A stretch of 64,000 bases of DNA from Myoxocephalus aenaeus. Lineage: Eukaryota; Chordata; Actinopteri; Perciformes; Cottidae. Position 1 is the stretch's first letter; each line of letters starts with the position of its first letter. The translations under genes and the position numbers were made by a program. The stretch spans positions 5,095,501 to 5,159,500 of the forward strand of contig JBAMJR010000006.1 of the NCBI GenBank assembly GCA_038501785.1, in the 5' to 3' direction. The notes under the pieces are model-generated. The model was not told where the DNA came from. It made no database searches and saw nothing but the letters and a program-made list of their open reading frames with translations. Positions 1 to 12,700 of the stretch are shown in pieces.

Positions 1-2540
1 TATAATTATACCTAATCAAAAGAAAACTGATTAACTTAAGGGCTGAACTAAGTCAACATGGTCTCGGTGTAATTTGATCAAATGTAGTAAAAGGTGAAAG
101 CTTTTTGAAAACGTTCACAAAATCAATAAGAAAAGCTGAATTATAGTTCACAAGCCAGGATGTAGGTGCCGTGGCTCCAGCCAAAAGCGGTTAACTATCT
201 GTGGGCTTAACCGGAGCATACAACTCTCTTTTTATCTGTTTATTTATACAGACACAAATGTGCCGCAGATCATCTTCCTTTCCTTCAAGCAGTGATTATG
301 TTTAGCTCTCACAGAGGTTTTATATATCACGTTTAAAGCCACTGCAAACAACCACTTAGAAGATTGACAACTGTTGCTTACGATATTTTAAATGAACACA
401 GATACACATTTAAAAAAACTACGAAAATTTTGTAGCATTGAAGGCATCTTTAAAATCTTGACTTTGGTCTTTACACACATTTAAACATAGTTTTTAGTGG
501 AAGTATGTTGTCTGCAGAGACTTACATGCCGTGTGAGGGTCAATATAAACATAGCATGGTATCTCGAGACACTCCTTTCATTTACAACAACAGAGCAAAG
601 TCCATATCTGTCCAACCATTCACATGTTACACACACCTCTCTTTAGGAATTATATCATTCGATAAGCAATAATTTTACAGGGTGGCTGGCGCTCTATCAG
701 CACACTCAGTCAGGCAGTCCGACATAAAGCAACGCACGCACAGGTTCGACAACACTACAGTCGGTATATAAAGGATCCAACACTCATGCTTGAAACTCAA
801 AGATATAGTACGAGCAAACAGTTATGCCCAATGCAACATCATTTCCTTATTAAATTAAGCAAACGATTGTGTTAAAATGGGAAAGGTATATTATGACACA
901 AACCCAGATAAGTATTGTTAATCAGAGAAATGACCTTTTATAACTTCTCCAAAATAGAGGTAATTTCCCAATCACAAATTGATCATATGTTCCTCTCCTT
1001 TAAAATAGTCAAGTGACATCAGCAGTGACATTTCAACCTTTAAAAAAAGAATAAAAATGGTATCATTCTGATACACATCTTAGAGTTTATAGCGTCAGTT
1101 TGATGCTTCATGTCCTCGTTACTTAATCATTATGGCACTATCTGTGAAACCCTGTGACTTTAACTTTTTTTTCAGGAAGTATGACTTTCTCTCTTTTTCT
1201 GACTTTTATTTTGAACAGTCTGGTTGGCTTTAAAGCAACAGAGCCTCTTACTTCTGGACACTTGGCCATTGTTGATCTGATGTTTTTTCAATGTTTTATG
1301 TTTTCTTTTTGAATATGTATATTCATTAATTCATATTTTTTTACAGAGCTGTTGATTTCAACTAACTTTATTATTACCATGTAGAAGACATAACAGCATG
1401 ACTCCCAAGGCACACAGACGTTTTGGTGTGTTTTATCTCATGTATTACCAACATTTCATCATGTACCTGGCAGCTATTTTCCAAAGCTGCTATGGATTGA
1501 TTCTTTTTAAATCTTATAGCAGCGATTGGTTTTAAGTGCTGCCAATACACTGCTACAATAAACTTGCAGAGACTTTACAGATCACAGTGAACTTTGCATC
1601 GGGATTGATTATAGTCTGATATTGTGGTGCCATCTGCACGTTCATCTGCATGCCCCAAATACCATAACGTCTCTCTAAAATAAAAGTAGATGTAATGGCG
1701 AGGGATAAATATCTCAAGCAAATGTATCATCCTTGCAAAATATGTAATGGAGGCAATGGTCTGCGTGGACCAAAGTGAGTGGACCAAACTCAGGCAAAGA
1801 ACAGCATGATTACACTTGTCTTAATTGTCCCATTAGGCATGTGCACACCAAGAGCAAATAACATGCTACAATTGATTTAATTATGTCCAAACATTTAGTT
1901 TTGAACAGCACAATAATTACCTGTACACTTTCCCTCATTGTTCACCGTGTTGTCAGATTATTGGCATAAAAATCATAAGTGATGAAATAAAAACTTCCTC
2001 GACAGTGAACAACTAGACTCACTGTTGGCGCTAACAGTCTGAGTCCCGTACAACAAACTGATAAGCTCTCTTTCCAAGTTCCATTATCATATCATAATAA
2101 AACAACACGAGGCCAGTTCACATCAGCTGCCACGGGGCCACACAGCAAACCTCAGAGAGAAATCAGTGTTGGCCCCTGAGCTTGTGTCCACATTACTGCT
2201 GAGTCACGACCGAGACTTTCTAGTCAGTTCAAAAACACAGAACTGCCTGAGCAATGTTGTGCAATATCCACAAATTCCTCACATGACACCCAGAATAAAG
2301 ACACGAGAGAAGAACATAAAGATTATTTAAAAAGTTGTGAGTTACCCGGCTGAGCATTATAAACCCTGATAAACTACAGAGGAAGGAGTGAGACACAGAC
2401 TGTTTACTGACTCACCTGAGTAGTTGTGACCGCTTTGATGGGTAAACTCTGTGCCTGGCATGTCAAACTCACACTCACACTGTGGCCCACAGACACACTG
2501 TGGCGAACACCTGACTGGGTGCCAGTTGTCAGTCCTGTGA
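1..2540. other. intergenic, no gene seen
   Basis: AT-rich sequence with many stops in all frames. The one ORF above 60 codons (near 1575-1787, minus) has no recognisable content. If the CpG patch at 2826 is the pparg promoter, this stretch would be pparg intron 1. Confidence 0.5.
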
Positions 2541-2547
2541 CCGCCCC

Positions 2548-2578
<31 letters not shown>

Positions 2579-2583
2579 ACCCC
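2541..2583. repeat. poly-C tract joined to (CA)n
   Basis: About 20 Cs are followed by about 9 CA units. Confidence 0.95.
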
Positions 2584-2825
2584 ACCACCACCCAGCTGTA
2601 TGCCAATGCAATAAATGGTCGACCATGATAAGATAGACAATTTGAATAGGATGGATAGAAGAGTTTTCACGGTCTTAATGTCTTTGTTTCAGCATCTTTT
2701 AACTCAAATAATATAATTTTTTTCTTTCAGAAAAACAAGCTGCATTATTTCACATGATATGGCAGAGTGTGTAACTCTGCATTCTCCTGAAACAGACTCA
2801 ATGTTGACGGACTAAATTGCATGTT

Positions 2826-3074
2826 TAACATCCGAACCCGCAGCCGAAACACTCACGCAGCGCAGCAGACCGTGAGCCGAGCGGAAGGTGACTGACCCGA
2901 GATCAGTGCGTGGAAGCGCGGGGCGGACGGAGCCTGCAGCGACTCGTCGAGGTCGCACCGGGGCTTTTCTTCTGTCAAGCGTAAAAGCCTCGAGAAGCGT
3001 GGGCGTCGTCTCGTCGGTGTAAGACTGGTGAGGTGTGTTCGCTGCGGAGGTTTCTGGTCATGCTGCTGTTGCTG

Positions 3075-3125
<51 letters not shown>

Positions 3126-3160
3126 ACGCGGCGCGCCCGGTATCCTGAGGACACACGCAG
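2826..3160 (-). promoter_or_regulatory. CpG-rich patch with minus-strand splice donor; candidate pparg 5' end
   Basis: This stretch has many CpGs in otherwise AT-rich DNA, including GC-box-like ggggcgg. On the minus strand GCTGC/gtgagt gives a consensus donor, with the exon ending at 2857. In mammals PPARG starts just downstream of SYN2 on the same strand with untranslated first exons, so position and strand fit. No PPAR-gamma coding sequence is seen in the window; the assignment is by synteny only. Confidence 0.45.
3079..3124. repeat. (CT)n microsatellite in the CpG-rich patch
   Basis: About 22 CT units lie at the right edge of the candidate promoter patch. The plus-strand ORF with SLSLSL repeats is an artefact. 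Confidence 0.95.
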
Positions 3161-4525
3161 AGGCATCAAGTTACAATGTAGCTGTGTGACTATGGTTTAT
3201 ACTGCTGTTGAACTCTTTTCTTTTTGATTTCAAGCCCAGTGTGCATTAAATGAAACAACAAAGGAGTAACTTAAAGTTTAGCAAGTTTGGCTCGCTAGTT
3301 GTTTTTTTTTTTTACATGACCCTCCGTTTTCAGTCTTTACATGATGCAACCATCTCACCTGGCTAATTCTCGGCTAGAAAGCAACTCAAATATTTAGTTC
3401 ATTAAATGTATTTCCCAAAACAGAACGTCGTTACCTGTGTATAAATGAGGTTACCTCCTACCTCCTCTTAGTAAAATAGTGGACTAATGTTTGCATCTTG
3501 ATATCACAGTCATGCTTATGGACTCATTTGGCGTGAGTGAATTGCTGAAAAACAGTAATAGTGGAGAGACATTTTTTTTTTACAAATCCTGCATTTAAAT
3601 CAGCCAAAGGTCATTGGTCAAGGAAACCCTTCAAGTGTTAATTGACTAACAGTTCATTCTGTCATCCATTCTGCATCTCTATAGACTATAGACTGTTCTG
3701 AGGACCTGAGACTAACCCCAACCTTAACCTCACTCTATTTGTAACCCTAAATTAGCAGGCTACTTTTTTTTTTACTCTGTTTTTCACTTCTTTTTTTTTT
3801 AAACCCCCCTTATCTTGAAGTCTCATCTTGTTATCTCAGGGTATTGGATGTTTTAATGTAAATTAAATCACATGAGGTGAGATCACACATTTAAATGTTT
3901 AGCATTAAACCCACTCATGTCACGTGAGGCTTTTAAACATGAAACTGCGAGGATGTGGCATCACACAAGCCCTGCTGGCTAAATATTCACCTGATAGATT
4001 TGGTTTGAAACTTCCGGTAGAATGCGCAGACTTGCAACAGGCAGCATGAGCAGCCTGGTAAATAATATCCGCAACCAAAAAGTTCAGCCAATGGAGAAAT
4101 CAGTGTTCCTGTTTTTGTCAGTGTCACTTGACCAGCCTCTGACCTTCTGTCTGCTCCTGTGGTGCAGCTACATGCTACTGCATGGTGGCTGGGTAGGTCA
4201 ATGAAAAGTCTTCATTATAAGAATTTTAGTCCGTCAGAATTTGCTTTTCAGCCCAGACAATCCAGCCACAATTGAAAACAAATGACTGATTGTGTAGCAG
4301 AATGCAGTGGAAAGAAATCAAAGATACATGACAGTGATGCTTATCATCTGGGTAAAGTTTAAAAGTGTGATCACTGTTTTAAAAGCAGCAAAATCAAAGT
4401 GTAGTTCAATTATGCTACTTTCACTTCAGTTGCCTTTGATCTATCATAACTCTGTGAACTCTGTGTACTGTGAACTAAGACAGCTGGCACACTTTGCTTA
4501 TTTACACATACACACGCGCGCATAT

Positions 4526-4597
<72 letters not shown>

Positions 4598-5841
4598 ATG
4601 CTCTTGGTCTTTCTCACATGTATAACAGTCCTCCCCACGCAGAATTTATTTGTGCAGAACAAAAAAATAATTACACCCCTGAGATTTTTACTGCCACAAA
4701 AAAAAAAAAAACAGCAAGCAATATTAAGCAATAACTTCTGATTGTTTATACGGTTGTGTCCCAGGGGACTGGAGCTCTGGTATCTGAAATTGTTCATCAT
4801 AAGGGCTTACAAGACTCTCCTACAACTGTCATGACAGAAATTATGATGAAGTGGAACTGTTTTCAGGCCGGTGGAGGGAAGCAAGCTGTGGTGAGAAAAA
4901 CGAAACCCTTAAAATCAGCAATAGTGCATAACACCAGGAAACAGGCCAAAACGGCTTGATGTTCGTCCTTTCTGCATATTTATTGGATACTATAAGAACT
5001 GAATCTGGATGTCATAATGTTGAATTCAGTGCAATTGATCTTTCCTCCCAATGTGCACTCTCTTATTCTCAGTGGCCCCAGTTGGGTGGGATGAGCACCA
5101 AGACAAACAGGGTTTGGCTTGTATAAGGCTTGCTTTGGTGCGTTAGCCGCCCACGTCTACATCCCTATGAGCAGTGTGATGGAGATGTTCCCACAGATCT
5201 CTGTAGTGGTCCTATGGACCAAGAACTGAGAGCAGAGCGTGTTTCCTCTGTCGTTGTTCAACATCGATTCCTATAAAGAATTTGTGGGATATGATTAGTG
5301 AATATGTTTCTCATATTGAAAGTACCCCGTTCCTTTAGCTTCATTGGACTGACAAAAGTGTGACATCTAAGGTTGGAAATAACATCATTTGAAAAGAAAA
5401 ACTTGAGAAAAAAAGGTAAGAAAAGAAAAAACACAACGGCGTCCGAGGAAACTGGTATAATGTGTATAGTAAACTGCTGGGTGAACATCTGCGTTATTGA
5501 TTGAATATCATATTGTATTTGTCCCCCTCATGAAGGGGAAGTTAAGTGCTATGCTAAGTGCGTTGATTTGTGTGACGTTTTCAGTCGAGGCCTGTATGGG
5601 AATGAACATTTTAGAGCTGAGCAGTTTGATGTAAACAAAGAAAAAACAAAAGTGACAACAGCAATGATCATAAAATTCACTACCGCTGGCACCTTATACA
5701 TTTTTCTATTAACGCCTTATGATGATGATATATAACAGGGCCCATAGTGACATAGGTGATGATTTTCAACACATACTACAAGGTAATTTACAGAGTGTAA
5801 TAGATCTGCTTTATTGACATGATCGACTCAAAGGGCCATGG
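3161..5841. other. intergenic, no gene seen
   Basis: Between the CpG patch and the probable LTR. It holds the (CA)n at 4525 and short A/T runs. The ORF at 4307-4741 spans the CA repeat and is an artefact; 4756-4959 is open but unrecognised. Confidence 0.5.
4525..4596. repeat. (CA)n microsatellite
   Basis: About 35 uninterrupted CA units lie in the intergenic region. Confidence 0.97.
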
Positions 5842-6189
5842 CATTTAAAGGGAGAGACAACAATAATGCACTTAAAATAACTGATTTATTCACAAAGAAT
5901 ATATAACTTCAGTTGCAAAAAGAGCTAATTAGATGTGGATGGCAGTTCCTCTGAGAGGTCTAAGATGGCAGCTTTTATAGTGACTGGGAGCTATGGGCCT
6001 AGGTGCTCCCAGTCAGCCCAAGCGGAGGGCCCCAATTACACGAATCTGTGGAAGAGCAATCAAGGCATGGCTGAACAGTTACACATGTACATAGCGCCAT
6101 CTGGTGACTAAGCACAGGTAGTTCAACCTATCGCTCCATTAAGGAGCATGCCACTGAGACTATGATGCTCCACTATCCCAACATTTAAA
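5842..6189 (-). mobile_element. probable solo LTR
   Basis: Read on the minus strand, the block begins TGTTGGGATAG, has a TATA box (ATAAAAG, near 5970-5980), then about 90 bases later AATAAA (near 5884), and ends about 35 bases on. This is the layout of an LTR. The direct repeat CATTTAAA at 5842-5849 and 6182-6189 is a likely target-site duplication. The 3' end lacks the usual CA. No internal retroelement region or primer-binding site adjoins it. Confidence 0.5.
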
Positions 6190-7772
6190 TATATTAAGTC
6201 AGCTCCATGGTGAATCGCCACAACAGCAACAGCTATCCATATAAATGGTTATTGTTGCACGATTTGATGGTTGTGTTCGACTTTGTGAGACTTACTGTAA
6301 GTACGATCTCCCCTTTTCCCCTGTAGTATGAATTAAATATACTGGTTGGTATACCTGGTGAGTAAGTGAAAACCCTGACAGTGAGATTGCAGCTAAATGG
6401 CGAGAAAGTAACAATCACTTATGTCTTCAAGTTTTTTCCCTATGATTACAAAGTCATTGTTGCCTTCGTAGTTGCACGGAATATTTTTAAGCGGGAGGAA
6501 ACAGGCTGAAGGCATCATCCATCTGCTGTGCTGATGTGTCCTTGAGCAAGAACACAGAGCTGTCATAACCCCACACTGTGAACTCCCTATTTTGCACAAT
6601 ATAGACATACAATATACCAGCATTGTTGTCAAATAAAAGATCTGATGACTTAATTGGGAGGAAATCAATTTTGTATGTCCCAAAATCACAAGTTTGTCTC
6701 AGAGAGCTTTACATCAGCTACAACAAGCAGAAACAGCCTCACGCAAGCAACAAGACACACACGTTTCCACATACATTGCAAGGGTATACACTTACCTGGT
6801 GTCAGTACAAGTGAAGTAAATCAGGGACCTTAGATCTTATACCATATGTATGTACTTTAAAACCCATACTGCATGTGGGTCAATAGTGGCACATTTATTT
6901 TTATCCTGTCGACACCCTGATATTCATCACAGAATGTCTGAAAATGAAGAAAAAAACCAATAAATGTTTGAGGCAAATACCCTCAGAGAGAAGCTGTGCA
7001 CTAATGTAAAACATACATGACATATATGATATACATATAACATTGTTTTGGTGTGGTTTTCTACCTGGTCTAAATGTTAAAACATCTTAAGAATAAAGCT
7101 AAAGCACTAATGGACAGACACTGAGAGATGGATACATGCTTTTGTCCTTAGCGGGACTGAAAACTTACCAGGAGGTTGATGTTACACTTTAATCAAGGTG
7201 GTCTTTGTGATACGAAAGCCTCACTGAAACTCTTACTTCTGAGATACTGTGTGTATCTGCCTTATCCCATCATGACACCTGAAGATGTATACTGGTCCAA
7301 GAATGACATGGAGAGGCAGCTGCAGTCCTCACCTCTAATCAACAGCTTAGCAGACACATGCTTGAATTATTCTTTTCGACCCGTAAGAGGTCTCTTATCG
7401 CTAAATGTCTAATTACAGTCTCAACATATTTTTTAGCATTAGTAGCCGCTACATGTATTTGCTTTATAAATGAATTGGGTACTCAAGTGATCTAGTCCAT
7501 TAAGTTGGGGGACTTGTGAAAGAAAGAAAAAATCATCAAAACTGCAGCAGTAGAGAATAGGATCTTTTCCTTATACCCTCCTTGGTTAGTAAGTACTCTT
7601 TTATCTTTCCATGCCCCCAGTTTGTAACAGGCTTTCCCCTCGTGACGGATAAACTGATCTCAATGTGTGAAATCTATGTGACTCTTTGAAGAAAACTTTG
7701 TCCCTGAAACAAAAGGCACAGACATCAGCATTCATTTTACTTGGTGAATAAGTGGAATGATGGACCCACATC
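6190..7772. other. intergenic, no gene seen
   Basis: Between the probable LTR and the presumed syn2 3' UTR. Only short unrecognised ORFs are present. Confidence 0.5.
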
Positions 7773-9629
7773 TTTATTAATTTTTATCTGTACAGAAAAA
7801 AACATCAGTCACCAGATCATGCAAAGCAGTATTGCGTCACAAATAAAAACACAATGCTAAACAAACAATATATACTGTACCATAAATATGGAGCATCAAA
7901 AAAATAAATCAATCAATCAATATATATTACAAAAAATAAACTCCTGAGATGACACTTACGTACATACAAAATACAATATGTTATAGTTTACTTGCAACAT
8001 AGTACTGGGAATGTATAAGCAGACAGGTTGATGCGGTTTTGAGATTTCTATTTATTTTACTGACACATAGGAACTTGAAGTGCAGCAGCTCAACTGAAAA
8101 TGACCAGTCAAGGTACTGGGTTCATTCCAGGTTGCCTTAAATTCAGTCTCACAACACAAACATGATCAATCACAGAAACAGGACAGTTTAATGTGGCATA
8201 TTTATCTGGAGCCCAGCGTCTGACTGCAATAAAAAGCAACCTGGAAAGTTGAGACTGAAAGAAATCTTAAAGGGAATGTAAGAGTTAGGTATTCAACAGA
8301 TACACAGGTCCTGTATGTATGTATGGTCATATTTATATCTATAATAGGGTGACAGCGCTCAACAGTCATGTTGAGGTGTTATTGCACTACTGTCTCAATG
8401 TCTTTTCATGAGCATAATCAACAAATTACAATACTGTTGATAGATCTACACAGGAGTGAAACAAGAAATCACAGCTGCAGACATGAATCTTTTTACTCTT
8501 TGAAATGCATTCAGTTAATGATTTATTCACTGTGGGGCACTATCGGCCTGATCCCGACGCTCCTAAAATTACAACAGTTGCAATCCTTGCCCCACTTAAT
8601 CAAACACTTCATGTAAAGAATGAATTTTCAGATGTAATCGACCCGGGTCTGCACAGCTAACACGTAGCTGAATAGAAAACATGTTCACAATAAGGCTACA
8701 ACATCTAGAGAGCGAGAGAGAGAGGCAACGGAGTGCAAAACTCAACACTGATAGAGCTCCCTTCTTCTCCAAAAGTCACACTGAACCACTTGGAGGAGCC
8801 ATGCATAACAATTGAACACAGATATGAACATACACATATTTCCGACTCCGTCACACGACAATGAACGGCTTGGAGACAAAAAAGGGCAGCAATGATGAGC
8901 CCAGTAGTCCGTAGCCAAGGACCAGAGACACAACAGCTGGATTTACACAGGAACAAATCCTTAAAGAAGTAGTTTTCTTTACTCACATAGTTTCACTTAC
9001 TGACCAAAAATGTATTTACTGTGGGGGGAAACCATCGAATGTCAAATGTCCAACAACTTTTTAAAATATGTATAAATCCAGTCACTGAATGAAAGAGTTA
9101 TGTCACTGACAATGATGGATTGAAAAGTGCTACTGGACTTTGTTTTATCATTGGCTTATCTCCCTTTATAGTTATATATGTTTGTATTCATATACTGTAT
9201 ATATAAATATATATACTGTATGTACATTCCATGTAAAGTCTTGAATATTCTACTTTGATATACTCCAGAAAGAGTTCCTTAAAGTGTGCTCTGGGAAAAA
9301 TAAATATCTTGTTATTCTATTCTACTCTAATCTACTCTAGTCTATATCAATGACGTAACTCCTTCAGTCCAATTATTCTGGCACAGCTTCATTCACTGAA
9401 CATCCTACCCAGGAGGCCTCACTGTTACTCACACAGAGACGCTGTATAGGAGAGGAAGGACGGGGACGGAGGGAATACAGTACAGTTAACACACAAAGTT
9501 TAATCTCAGACTGGTTTACACGTAATGTCAATCAAGTCATCACTGGCCAACGGTAAAATGGAGGAGGGGAGGGGAGGGGGGTGGGGGGGGTCCAGAATCA
9601 ATACGGGGCTGACTACGGTTGGGCTGTGG
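7773..9629 (-). other. syn2: probable syn2 3' UTR
   Basis: This is the sequence downstream of the syn2 stop. Minus-strand AATAAA signals lie at 8522-8527, 8051-8056 and 7773-7778, so the 3' UTR would be 1.1 to 1.9 kb. The first 250 bases carry a G-rich run on the plus strand (about 9555-9592). No other ORF or gene is convincing. The exact end cannot be fixed without transcripts. Confidence 0.5.
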
Positions 9630-9783
9630 TTAGTCAGAGAAAATGCTGGCGAAGGACTTTCGGAGGTTGCGAATGGTCTCGGCCTTCGCCTCGTCTTGGC
9701 CGTCACCTCCGGTGCTCGAGACCCCGCGGAAGAAAGAGGAGTCGCTGAAGGCGTTGAAGGCATTGGTCAGGGACTGGGACTTA
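9630..9783 (-). CDS. syn2: syn2 exon 13 (E domain and stop)
   Basis: 154 bp. The acceptor ccctcccag precedes T, which completes Asn of NKSQSLTNAF. The exon then encodes NAFSDSSFFRGVSSTGGDGQ, DEAKAETIRNLRKSFASIFS and D, followed by TAA at 9630-9632. The E domain is the conserved C-terminus of the a-type synapsins and is needed for vesicle clustering and presynaptic function. Confidence 0.96.
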
Positions 9784-12700
9784 CTGGGAGGGGAGGGGTA
9801 AGGAAAAAGAGAGAGGGGGAGAACAAGTGGGCGAGTAGGGAGGCAAGGAAGGATAGGGTGCAGGGAGGGAGGAAGGAAGGAGGAAAAGTTGGAGGGAAGA
9901 GTAAGGATGAAGACAAACAGGGAAATATGAGGGCCAAAAAGTCACAAACACAATATTTGTACAATGATCTTTGAAAACATTCCAAAATGTTAACATTGTA
10001 CTTTAACCCTCCTACTGTATATATCAAACATATGCAGTATATGAACATGCAATAGTTAAAGTTGTGACAACTACATCAATAAACACAACGACCCTATATC
10101 TCCTTATAATTACATTACGCATATACTGCTTATAAATGCTAAATAGGGAGGATTAAAATAAAGTGTTAATTTAATCATTTCAGCAACTACCACTTTGACC
10201 AACACACTACAATACATCATTAAAACAAAAATGCTATTGATAATTAATGTTGCAGATGATTGGAATTCCATATATTATCTTTCTACGGAAGAATGAATTC
10301 AGACATTTTATTCCTGTAACCTAAACACAAAGAATGGCTCATTGAAATGCACGTCTTTGCATTATCAACAGTGTGTCGATAGTGCGGCTCTTACTTCAGC
10401 AGAGGATGGGCCTTTTGCTGGGATCCTTCCTCAGGGGCCTCTGCCTCAGCATCTTCAGCTGCTAAAGGCTCAGGGTTTTGGGAAGGAGAGGCCGCCTCGG
10501 CCTGGGGCTGAGCTTTAGCTGGAGACTGGACATTAGGTGAGGACTGGCTGGCTTTGGCTGGGGACTCAACCTGTGCTGGGGCGAAGGCCGAGGCGGTATC
10601 TGAGGCCTGAGTGGGTGCTGGGGCAGGATCCACGGCCTGGGGTTTAGGCGAAGCTTTGATAGGAGGAGGGGTTTGCGGCTTTGGCTGGAGCTGTGGCTTT
10701 GAATTCCTGCGTAGCGGAGGGATGGGCTTTGCAGGTGGTGTGGGTTTGGGGGGCAGCTCTTTTGGTTTGCCAGGAGCTGGGGTTGGGGAGCCCTGAGGCT
10801 GGGGCTTGGGCTGCTCTGTGGTCGGAGCTGAGGGAGTAGCTGGGACTGGAGCTGCTGCTGCTGCTGCTGCTGCTTTGGTTGGGGGAGAGCCTGGAGCTGC
10901 TGCTGCTGCTGCTTTGGTTGGGGGAGAGCCTGAAGCTGCGGCGGCTGCTGCTGCTGCTGCTGCTGCTGCTTTTGCTGGGGATGATGGTGAAGCTTTGGCT
11001 GGGGTGGAAGCAGAATCTGGGGCTGACTTTGCGACGGATGGGGCTCTTATCATTGGGGGGGGAGGCCTCGGCACTGGAGGCCTTGTGACTGAGGTGGCCC
11101 TCTGGACGGGGCCCTTCTGAGTCTGAGCTGGACCTGGAACAGGTTTCTGGACCTGGCTGGGCTTTGGCACCGGTTCAGAAGCTCTCTTAGCTGACTCTGA
11201 TGATGACTCCACACTCTGTGATTTCACTGGTGCACCTACAAGATTAAAATATAATGACATTAGATTTTAGTTCCATGGCTTTATAACACATGGCAAGACA
11301 AGCAAAAGGAGAAGTAAAGGAAATACATGAATGAGCATCATTATTTATTAGATCTAGCTCCTGTTTTAGTGCAGCAGTTAGAAAACCAGGCGCCTGCAAC
11401 ACTCACTTAAGACCAAAGCAGAACATGATCCCGATAATGCGCTTGAGTTCTAGACATGCCCATTCACATAACAACCTCTCGCATTCATAGAATCCCTGAC
11501 CAACTCATCTGTCAAGAACAGAGCGGGGAAAAGCAGGCCCTGAATGTTTGGACTGCAATGGCCAGCAGGGGGCGGCAGATCTACGGTTAAGAGAAGGTGT
11601 GGTGACGAGCCATGATGTCATGCCAAGTGTTTCTTGCATTTTCTCACAATAATTAATAATTAGGAGGGAGTATGGTTAAAACAAATAAAACCTAAGGGGA
11701 AAACCTGAGAATGAAGGAAAGGAAACAACCAAAGGAGATATGACACAACCACAAAATGATCAAACAACTCAGGGACACATTCAGCAAACGTGACCAGCGA
11801 TCATGCAGCACAAAAGAAACAAATGATTACACATGCTGAGTAGGAAGTGACGAGGCAGGGATGAGTTTCCAATGGCTGATAATTCATCTTAAATATGCAG
11901 CAGGATTATAGCTGGGTGTGTAAATGATATGCTACAACCTATATCAAATAAAAGGGTTATTTGAAGACAGTTTGGAAAATGTATATTAATTAGTGTTATG
12001 AGTTGTTAATTAGTACAACATATATTTAGATTTTTAACTTATATATAAGTGATATGATCACTACAAAACCGTCATGAAAATTCATCCCAGACATTCTCAG
12101 AGAGTCTTTTACTGTCAGGCCACTCCAGTAAATGGCTACAAGTCTTACGTGTTAAGTGTTTGTCATAAAGCATCCCAATAGTTGGGACTCACAACACATA
12201 AAAATCAAAGAAAATATAATCTGTACAAACATATTTCATTTGTTAAGGACAACAATTTGCTTGGATCCAAACCTTGAATTACTAAATCACACACACATTA
12301 TACTAGTCAACAAGCTGGTAAATTATTTAACGCGTGTTTGTTTGTTTATCACTCATGAAAGATTGAGACAGAGGAGAACAGACTAATATTGGTAGCCACA
12401 TGTAGATCAAATATCACTAATTCAGTTATTTGGATCCAAGCGAATTAGAAAATGAACATGCAAAGAATGAAAAGATGCTTATTTTCTTGGAAACTCTTAA
12501 TCACGTCAGCAAGTTTAAGAAAAAAATGTATTGGGTATCATAGAGTATAAAGCCGCTTATAACAAAGAGTTATGAAAGTTAATTTATATAAAAAGACAAC
12601 ACCCGCAAGTTATTCACAAAACATTAATTTCCTGCAAAGAGGGCTTTGTAGCTTCACAGAAGGAAAGAGCTCTGTTTGTACCATTAACTGATTCACACCA

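Noticed and set aside
2357..2670. Overlapping ORFs with Gly runs on the minus strand and Pro runs on the plus strand
   Set aside because: Produced by the poly-C/(CA)n tract.
4307..4741. 144-codon ORF with a long Thr-His run
   Set aside because: The centre is the (CA)n microsatellite; the flanks are unrelated to any known protein.
9525..9974. Plus-strand 149-codon ORF rich in Gly, Glu, Arg
   Set aside because: Antisense to syn2 exon 13 and the purine-rich side of intron 12.
10806..11120. Plus-strand Ala/Gly-rich and Leu-rich ORFs
   Set aside because: Antisense shadows of syn2 exon 12, open only because of the GCT repeat.
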